DNA from: Pseudomonadota bacterium
GTDB taxonomy: Bacteria > Desulfobacterota > Binatia > Binatales > Binataceae
DNA: 64,000 nucleotides
Direction of reading: 5' to 3'
Assembly: GCA_021324885.1 (NCBI GenBank)
Contig: JAJPIF010000024.1
Coordinates: 1 to 64,000, forward strand
Within the stretch, counting starts at the first letter, position 1; every line of letters begins with the position of its first letter. The notes beneath the pieces were generated by a model, which was given only the letters and a program-made list of their open reading frames with translations, had not been told where the DNA came from and searched no databases. Both the position numbers and the translations under genes were made by a program. Below are positions 58,266 to 64,000 of the stretch, piece by piece.

Positions 58266-59426
58266 TCAGGCGGCGATCAGCTCGCGGGTCGCGGCCCTGG
58301 CCCAGCTATCGGTTTCCAGCACGTCCTCCAGGCTTCGGGCCGGGCCGCCCTGATGGCGTTCCATGACGGTTTCGAGATGGCGGGGAATTTCCGGGAAGCG
58401 GATCTTTTTGGCCAGAAAGCCCGCCACCAGTTCCTCGTTGGCGGCGTTCAGGCAGGCCGGCATCGTGCCGCCCGCTTTCAGTGCTTCGTAGGCCAGACGC
58501 AGGCACGGGAAGCGGATCAGATCGGGCTGTTCGAAGGTCAGCGCTCCGCAGTCCATCAATGAGAGCGGCCGCAGATGATCCATGGGCAGCCGTTCAGGAA
58601 ATGCCAACGCATAGGCGACCGGGATCGCCATATCCGGTATCGCCATCTCGGCCAACACCGACCCATCGATCATCTCGACCATCGAATGGACGATGCTTTG
58701 CGGATGGATAATCACGGAGATCTGTGAAACATCCAGGCCGAAGAGCCATCGCGCCTCGATCACTTCCAGCCCCTTGTTCATCAGCGTGGCTGAATCGATC
58801 GTGATCTTGGCGCCCATCTGCCAGGTCGGATGTTTGAGCGCGTCGGCGACGGTGATAGCCTCGAAGCGCTCGCTTGGCCATGTACGGAAAGGGCCGCCGG
58901 AGGCGGTAAGAATAATCCGTTTGACGGCGGAGCGCTTGCGGCCCTCCAGACATTGGAACAGCGCGTTGTGCTCGCTGTCGACGGGCAGCAGCCGGACCTG
59001 ATTGGCTTGTGCCGCGCGGGTCACGACCTCGCCGGCTACAACCAGGACTTCCTTGTTGGCGAAGGCGATATCCTTGCCAGCCTCGATGGCGCGCAGCGTG
59101 GGACGCAATCCCAAGGCCCCGACCAGCGCGGAGACTACCAATTGTGCTCCCGACAACGTTGCGACTGCGATCGCGCCTTCCATGCCGGTCATGATTTCGA
59201 CCTTGTGACTTCCCAAAAGTTGCTCGAGGCCGGAGGCTGCTTCGCGATCGGCGACCGACACCAGTTCGGGACGGAAACGGCGAATCTGTTCGGCCAGCAG
59301 TTTGATGTTTCGGCCAGCGGCCATCGCGCCCACCCGGAAGCGATCGCCAAAGCGGCTCACGACGTCGAGGGTGGTCACGCCAACAGACCCGGTGGAACCA
59401 AGTACCGCGATCGTCTTCATCGCCAT
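58266..59426 (-). CDS. dxr: 1-deoxy-D-xylulose 5-phosphate reductoisomerase
   Basis: A 386-residue enzyme that makes 2-C-methyl-D-erythritol 4-phosphate, the committed step of MEP isoprenoid synthesis. The NADPH motif is VLGSTGSVGVTTLDVV. Metal and active-site motifs include PVDSEHNALFQCLEG, TASGGPFRTWPSERF, HPTWQMGAKITIDSATLMNK and VIIHPQSIVHSMVEM. The length is normal. The ATG directly abuts the TGA of the cyclase gene, so it is tightly coupled. A second in-frame ATG (59420) is also possible. Its presence inside a hopanoid operon links precursor supply to demand. Confidence 0.96.
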   Translation of the reverse strand: MAMKTIAVLGSTGSVGVTTLDVVSRFGDRFRVGAMAAGRNIKLLAEQIRRFRPELVSVADREAASGLEQLLGSHKVEIMTGMEGAIAVATLSGAQLVVSALVGALGLRPTLRAIEAGKDIAFANKEVLVVAGEVVTRAAQANQVRLLPVDSEHNALFQCLEGRKRSAVKRIILTASGGPFRTWPSERFEAITVADALKHPTWQMGAKITIDSATLMNKGLEVIEARWLFGLDVSQISVIIHPQSIVHSMVEMIDGSVLAEMAIPDMAIPVAYALAFPERLPMDHLRPLSLMDCGALTFEQPDLIRFPCLRLAYEALKAGGTMPACLNAANEELVAGFLAKKIRFPEIPRHLETVMERHQGGPARSLEDVLETDSWARAATRELIAA

Positions 59427-61391
59427 TCACCCCGCCGCTTCGCGGTTGAGCCGCGATCGGAATCTGCCAAGCGCCATCAGGGGAAAATAGTGCGGGTAGA
59501 GGTGGTAGCGCAGGTAAAAATGATTGGGAAACCCGGTGCCAGTGAATTCGGACTCATCCCAGCTTCCGCTCTCGTTCTGGCGCTCAAGCAGCCAATCCAC
59601 TCCGCGGCGTACGGCAGCGCTGATTTCATCCTCGCCGGCCAGCAGACCAATCAGCGCCCATGCGGTCTGGCTGGCGGTGCTGGTGCCGCGTCCGCGCCAG
59701 GCGCGATCCTGGTCACTGAGCGGACTCTCGCCCCAGCCGCCGTCGGCGTTCTGATGGTCCTTGAGCCACTGCACGGCGCGCTTAATCCACGGCTCGGACA
59801 TGTTGACGCCGATTGCGCGCAGGCCGGCGAGCGCGGAAAAAGTGCCGTAAATATAGTTGACGCCCCAGCGCCCCCACCATGCGCCGTCGGCGTCCTGAGC
59901 CTTTCTGAGCCAGGCGATTGCGCGCCGCGCCACCGGATGGTCGGCGCTATATCCCACCGCCGCCATCATTTCCAGCACGCGCCCTGTCAGGTCCGGGCAA
60001 CTGGGATCGGTGACAGCCTCCACGTCAGCGAAAGGCATATGGTTGAGCCAGGTCGAGTCGTTGTCGGCGTCGAAAGCCGCAAACCCGCCGTCTCTCGACT
60101 GCATCCCCATCACCCAGTTCGCACCTGCACTGATCGCTTTTTCCCTGGCCGCGGCATCATAAAAAGGAGTGCACGCAAGCACATAGAGAATGACAGCGGA
60201 ATCATCAACGTCCGGATACCAGTCGTTGTAGAACTCGAATGCCCACCCGCCGGGCGCCAGATTGGGCCGCTTAACCGCCCAGTCGCCGCGTTTGAATATC
60301 TGATGATCTATAAGCCATCGCGAGGCTTTGATCAGCGCCTCGTCATCCGGCCGCAGACCCGAGTCGATCAGCGCCTTGGCCGCCAATGCGGTGTCCCAGT
60401 TGGGAGACACGCAGGGCTGGCACAGCAGCTTGTCGCCCATGTCCCAGAGCAACTCGCGGCTGGCTTCGATCGCCTTTTTGAGGACCGGATGATCCGGGCG
60501 GTACCCGATCGCCTTCAGTGCCATCGCACTGAGCAGATAGCAGGGCTCGATTCCACCCCATGAGCCGTTGGCTTCCTGATGCTCCAGGATCCATTTCTCG
60601 GCCGCGCTCACGGCGCGAGCCCGCAGCGCCGGCAGCGGACGGCGGTTCCAGGCGCGCAGTACGGGATCGAGCAGGTTGAAGGCGCCACGCATGGACAGAC
60701 GCCGTCGCGGGGCGGGCGGTCGAAAACGGGTGAAATGCGGTGGTTCGATATACAATTCGAGGATGCCGGCTTCGTAGCTCACCTTGACCGTGGGCCGCAT
60801 CGCCTGCAGCAACATCAGGCCGAATACGGTGCCGCGCGCCCATGAAGAGAGTTCGTAAACATTGACCGGGAACCAGTTGGGGAGCAGGGCCAATTCAATC
60901 GGCAGGGCAGTGGTCGCCTCCCACGGAAGCTGACCCATCGCCGCAAGGTAAAAACGGGCGAGCGCGCCGCATTTGGCGACGCCGCCTCGCGAGAGAATCC
61001 AACGCCGCCCCTGTGTCATCTCCTCGTCGCCCGCCCGCATCCCGGCCAGCTTCAGCGCGAAATAGGCCTCGATGCTGGTGGAGAGGTAGCCTTCGCCTCC
61101 CTCGAACAAGCTCCAACTGCCGTCGGGTTGCTGAAGGTCGAGCAGCATCTTCTTGAGCTTGGCTTCCTGCTGCGGATCGACGCAATCCATGAAGTGGGTG
61201 AAGATGATGTACTCGGCGTTCATCTCCGCGTTGGCTTCCAGCGGACCCTGCCAGTAGCCCTCGGGCCGTTGAAGCGCAAGCAACGCCCGCTGGGCGCGAG
61301 TAATTACCTGGTCGAGGCGGGAACCGATGCGGCCGTCGGCCGATTGCGATTCCTGCGCCGATGCGCTACTGGTTTCAATCGTCTCGTTCAT
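59427..61391 (-). CDS. sqhC: squalene-hopene cyclase
   Basis: A protein of about 654 residues that cyclises squalene to hopene (and hopanol) at the membrane. The proton-donating D-x-D-D motif is DVDD at residues 394-397. Several QW repeats are present (QQPDGSWSLFEGG, ANGSWGGIE, SRDGGFAAFDAD, QNADGGWGES, NESGSWDE). The length is family-typical. Start choice is open: ATG 61424, TTG 61400 behind GAAGAGGG, or ATG 61391, which I used. It is followed without a gap by dxr. Confidence 0.95.
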   Translation of the reverse strand: MNETIETSSASAQESQSADGRIGSRLDQVITRAQRALLALQRPEGYWQGPLEANAEMNAEYIIFTHFMDCVDPQQEAKLKKMLLDLQQPDGSWSLFEGGEGYLSTSIEAYFALKLAGMRAGDEEMTQGRRWILSRGGVAKCGALARFYLAAMGQLPWEATTALPIELALLPNWFPVNVYELSSWARGTVFGLMLLQAMRPTVKVSYEAGILELYIEPPHFTRFRPPAPRRRLSMRGAFNLLDPVLRAWNRRPLPALRARAVSAAEKWILEHQEANGSWGGIEPCYLLSAMALKAIGYRPDHPVLKKAIEASRELLWDMGDKLLCQPCVSPNWDTALAAKALIDSGLRPDDEALIKASRWLIDHQIFKRGDWAVKRPNLAPGGWAFEFYNDWYPDVDDSAVILYVLACTPFYDAAAREKAISAGANWVMGMQSRDGGFAAFDADNDSTWLNHMPFADVEAVTDPSCPDLTGRVLEMMAAVGYSADHPVARRAIAWLRKAQDADGAWWGRWGVNYIYGTFSALAGLRAIGVNMSEPWIKRAVQWLKDHQNADGGWGESPLSDQDRAWRGRGTSTASQTAWALIGLLAGEDEISAAVRRGVDWLLERQNESGSWDESEFTGTGFPNHFYLRYHLYPHYFPLMALGRFRSRLNREAAG

Positions 61392-61589
61392 TTCCCGCAA
61401 CTGTATTCCCTCTTCACCACACATCTCCCAGCGTCGGTCGGGTTGACATTGTTAATTGGTCACCGGCGATTCGATCAAATACCGGTTGTGCCCTGCCAAA
61501 CTGAAAGACCCTGGCCCTCGCCCTGGTCGTAAAGATGTTGCGGCCCAGCGGGCGAGATACAGGCGTTTTCTTTGTCCTCTCCCGCAGCA

Positions 61590-62633
61590 TCACGGGATAA
61601 TCGCGCACTTCAGAACGTCGCCTCGCTCGAGCATATCGAACACCTGCGGCAATTCGCTCAAGCGCCTGTGCTCGTTGATGATTCGGCCTACGCCCAGGTT
61701 GCGCTCGGCCAGCAATTGGCGGGCCCGTATTACATCAGCCGGGCGAAAATGGAAAGGCGCCAGCAACGTCAAACTATCGTAATGCATCCGGCGAGTATCG
61801 AGCTGGACCGAAGTTCCCGCCGCGCAGCCGCCGAAGAACACGACGCGTCCACCGCGCCGCACGCAGCGCAGCGCGCTTTCCCATCCGGAGACCTGACCGG
61901 TCGCCTCAATCACCAGGTCGGGGCCATAACCGCCGTTGAGCGCGGTGGCTTTGCTGGCCACGTCTTCATGGCGCGCGTCGATCACGAGATCAGCGCCCAT
62001 GTCGGCCGCCCATCGCAGTCGTGAATCGCCGCGTCCCGCGACCACGACTCTGGCCACACCGGCGGCCTTGAGCAGTATCGCATGCATCAGCCCGAAGGCG
62101 CCCGCGCCGAGCACCATGCAGGTTTCCACTTTGCGGGGAAGCGCCACCGCCTGGGCGTGAACCACGCAGGCCAGCGGTTCCAGCAGCGCCGCTTCGTCGA
62201 AAGGCAGGCCGGGGGGTTTTCGGAACGCATTGCGTGCAACGACATGGGCGGGGAGCAACAGCAGGTCCGCATACGCGCCCATAACCATCGTGTCGATCAC
62301 CTGGACGCACAGATTTTCCTGGCCGCGTGCGCAAAAAAAACATTTACCGCACGGTGCCGTGGGCGCCGCCATCAGCTCGTCGCCGGGCTTGAAGTTCTCA
62401 ACCCCGGCGCCAGTTTCGACGACCACGCCGGAGAACTCGTGTCCGAAGGGCGTCGGAAAGCTGAACAACGGATGGCCGCGGCGGTAGAATTTCAAATCGG
62501 TGCCGCAACTCAGGGCGCATTTGACCCGGATCAGGACTTCGCCGGGCCCCGGACGGGGTGGAGTCATTTCGCGCAACTCGAAATGCCGCGGTTCGATCAA
62601 CACGGCCTGGCGCGACGATGGAGTCTGCGTCAC
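61590..62633 (-). CDS. zinc-dependent alcohol/polyol dehydrogenase (MDR)
   Basis: A 347-residue medium-chain dehydrogenase of the threonine/sorbitol dehydrogenase type. Catalytic zinc ligands are C43 and H65-E66 (LSCGTDLKF, PFGHEFSGVVV); structural zinc ligands are C95, C98, C101, C109. The Rossmann motif is MVLGAGAFGLMHA. It overlaps the polyprenyl synthase gene by 4 nt (ATGA) and precedes the cyclase by ~165 nt, so it is part of the hopanoid transcript. It is not a standard hopanoid gene; it could act on an isoprenoid or on the polyol side chain. Confidence 0.9.
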   Translation of the reverse strand: MTQTPSSRQAVLIEPRHFELREMTPPRPGPGEVLIRVKCALSCGTDLKFYRRGHPLFSFPTPFGHEFSGVVVETGAGVENFKPGDELMAAPTAPCGKCFFCARGQENLCVQVIDTMVMGAYADLLLLPAHVVARNAFRKPPGLPFDEAALLEPLACVVHAQAVALPRKVETCMVLGAGAFGLMHAILLKAAGVARVVVAGRGDSRLRWAADMGADLVIDARHEDVASKATALNGGYGPDLVIEATGQVSGWESALRCVRRGGRVVFFGGCAAGTSVQLDTRRMHYDSLTLLAPFHFRPADVIRARQLLAERNLGVGRIINEHRRLSELPQVFDMLERGDVLKCAIIP

Positions 62634-63589
62634 AGGGAGCGCTCCACCACGAAATTTGCGATCTCGCGAAGCGGACGCGCGCGCTCGTCGAAGGCCGCCA
62701 GAGCATCGATCGCGCGCTGTTTGAGTTCACGCGCGAACTGACGCGACTTCGCAACCCCCATCAAGGCGGGATAGGTCGCCTTGCCGTGGGCGTCGTCCTT
62801 GTGAGTGCGCTTGCCCAGCTGATCGGCGGACGCCTCGACGTCGAGCACGTCATCGACGACTTGAAAGGCGAGGCCGATCGAGCGGCCATAGCGGGTCAGC
62901 GCGTCAATTTGATCGGGATTCCCGCCGCCAAGCAAGCCGCCGCCGCGCACCGCCGCCAGGAACAGCGCGCCGGTCTTGCGGGCATGCAGATATTCAAGCG
63001 TGGCGAGATCGGTTGCCTTGCCTTCGCAAAGAATGTCGAGCGCCTGCCCGATCACCATACCGGAAGAGCCCGCCGCCTGAGCAAGTTCCGCGACCACGTC
63101 GAGCACCGCGGCGCTCGATGCACGATTGGGATGGGAACGCGCCAGCACGATAAAGGCGTCGGTCAGCAAAGCGTCGCCCGCCAGCGTCGCCATCGCCTCG
63201 CCGTAAACCTTGTGATTGGTGGGGCGGCCGCGGCGCAGGTCGTCGTCGTCCATGCAGGGCAGGTCGTCATGGATCAGCGAGTAGGTGTGGATCATTTCAA
63301 GCGCGCAGGCCAGGCCGAGCGCGTCAGCAGGGTCGCCGCCGACGGCCTCGCAGGCCGCGATGGCCAGGATCGGGCGCAGACGTTTGCCGCCCGCAAACAG
63401 ACTGTAGCGCATCGCTTCCAGCAGTTGCGCTCCGGGACGGCCATCGCTGGCGACGACGCTGTCCAGCGCGCGTTCCACGAACTCGGCCCGTTGCTTGAGA
63501 TAGCTGTCGATCCTAAAGGCGGACGGGTCGCTGTCCGGATGACGGCCAGGTTCGGCGAGATGGGTGGGGCCAGAGCGGGAATTTTCCAT
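62630..63589 (-). CDS. ispA: short-chain polyprenyl (farnesyl) diphosphate synthase
   Basis: A 319-residue prenyltransferase joining isopentenyl diphosphate to an allylic diphosphate. The first Asp-rich motif is DDLPCMDDDDLRRGRPT, with the two-residue insert of bacterial FPP/GGPP synthases. The second is AFQVVDDVLDVE. It overlaps the zinc dehydrogenase gene by ATGA and lies 63 nt downstream of hpnH. Farnesyl diphosphate is the substrate of HpnD, so FPP is the expected product, but chain length cannot be fixed by eye. Confidence 0.9.
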   Translation of the reverse strand: MENSRSGPTHLAEPGRHPDSDPSAFRIDSYLKQRAEFVERALDSVVASDGRPGAQLLEAMRYSLFAGGKRLRPILAIAACEAVGGDPADALGLACALEMIHTYSLIHDDLPCMDDDDLRRGRPTNHKVYGEAMATLAGDALLTDAFIVLARSHPNRASSAAVLDVVAELAQAAGSSGMVIGQALDILCEGKATDLATLEYLHARKTGALFLAAVRGGGLLGGGNPDQIDALTRYGRSIGLAFQVVDDVLDVEASADQLGKRTHKDDAHGKATYPALMGVAKSRQFARELKQRAIDALAAFDERARPLREIANFVVERSL

Positions 63590-63652
63590 CGGTTTTCTCG
63601 GGAGCGGCAGCGAACTTCCCCATAACGCAAAGTAAGCGGGACGCGCGGGACC

Positions 63653-64000
63653 TCAGGAAACGTAATAGCGCACCATCTTCCACGTGTCTTTGAGGTTTTT
63701 GCCGAATTCCAAGGCTACGGTTCCGTCGAAGCCGGAATGGAGCTTGCAGTCACGGCAGCGAATGTCCTGCTTGGTGCGATAGTATTCCCAATCGGTCGCC
63801 TCGTGCATCTCCTTGAACGTTTTGTAGTGTCCGTTGGTTATTAAATAGCAGGGCCCTTTCCATCCGCGCGGATTGCGGGTCACCGTCGTCCACGGGCTGC
63901 ACAAGAGGTCGCGCTCGCCAGTCAGGTATTCGAGATAAATCGGCGTGTTGATGATCTTGTAATCGTCGGCCAGTTTTTTCACCCGCATGAACTTGTATGG
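63653..64000 (-). CDS. hpnH: adenosyl-hopene transferase HpnH, C-terminal part
   Basis: The last ~116 residues of a protein that runs off the window; the frame stays open to base 64000. The end matches HpnH, a radical-SAM enzyme that joins adenosine to hopene, the first step of side-chain extension. Landmarks are TPWT-like CSPWTTVTRNPRGWKGPCYL, ITNGHYKTFKEMHEATDWEY and the Cys pair RCRDCKLHSGFDG. The radical-SAM CxxxCxxC would be upstream, outside the window. It heads the visible hopanoid run. Confidence 0.88.
   Translation of the reverse strand, partial: PYKFMRVKKLADDYKIINTPIYLEYLTGERDLLCSPWTTVTRNPRGWKGPCYLITNGHYKTFKEMHEATDWEYYRTKQDIRCRDCKLHSGFDGTVALEFGKNLKDTWKMVRYYVS

Noticed and set aside
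58830-60563. 577-codon plus-strand frame
   Set aside because: It lies antisense to dxr and the squalene-hopene cyclase gene, both of which have clear family motifs; it has no recognisable domain.
1-64000. CRISPR array, tRNA, rRNA, prophage or insertion sequence
   Set aside because: No regularly spaced direct repeats, cloverleaf-like segments, transposase or integrase motifs were seen by eye in any intergenic region; short RNA genes could still be missed.

Overview
The window is a high-GC bacterial chromosome segment with dense gene packing and no rRNA, tRNA, CRISPR array, transposase or phage gene that I could recognise. The mix of genes points to an uncultivated Binatota-like lineage (Candidatus Binatia, formerly UBP10). 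It holds three amidohydrolase-2 proteins, CaiB/acyl-CoA dehydrogenase/SDR lipid genes, methanethiol oxidase, DUF1329 envelope proteins, a CruF-like carotenoid gene and a full squalene-hopanoid operon. The assignment rests on gene content only and is an inference.

Layout. 1-3137: end of an outer-membrane-type protein, a small lipoprotein, an aldo/keto reductase and an amidohydrolase. 3177-6644 (minus): nuoB-nuoF-nuoG, part of complex I without nuoA, C, D or E. 6747-9028: FmdB-like zinc ribbon with a His-rich tail, an MBL-fold hydrolase and an SDR. 9096-13298: a 1400-residue secreted G8/beta-helix protein resembling animal CEMIP/TMEM2. 13560-18433: zinc alcohol dehydrogenase, methanethiol oxidase translationally coupled to a membrane protein, an M20 peptidase and a DUF1328 peptide. 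18891-23430: amidohydrolase fused to a SnoaL-like domain, beta-carbonic anhydrase and a GAF/PAS histidine kinase. 23648-26280: imuA-imuB without dnaE2. 26384-30003: CoA-transferase, lipoprotein, acyl-CoA dehydrogenase, SDR. 30097-35437: a KinB/AlgB-like two-component pair, small proteins and a short KdpD lacking its kinase half.

35620-41034 (minus) is the most unusual region. It has three DUF1329 secreted proteins, two of them close duplicates. Each duplicate is preceded by a small secreted protein that ends in the same C-terminal motif, and a common spaced sequence element lies about 90 nt upstream of both small genes. 41322-44763 is a MarR-EmrA-EmrB drug efflux locus. 45074-48282 is a coupled trio: a small YIDP membrane protein, a membrane alkaline-phosphatase-superfamily enzyme with Thr in place of the sulfatase Cys, and a sulfotransferase. 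48409-52736 holds catabolic genes (VOC, amidohydrolase, 3-hydroxyisobutyrate-dehydrogenase-like, MetE-like).

52865-64000 (minus) is the triterpenoid block. Transcription runs hpnH, polyprenyl synthase, zinc dehydrogenase, squalene-hopene cyclase, dxr, hpnC, hpnD, hpnE, hpnA and a CruF-like carotenoid gene. It supplies MEP-pathway flux (Dxr), makes farnesyl diphosphate, converts it to squalene (HpnCDE), cyclises it to hopene (SqhC) and begins side-chain extension (HpnH, HpnA). Most cluster genes overlap or abut. Many convergent gene pairs elsewhere are separated by perfect GC-rich hairpins that probably act as bidirectional terminators.
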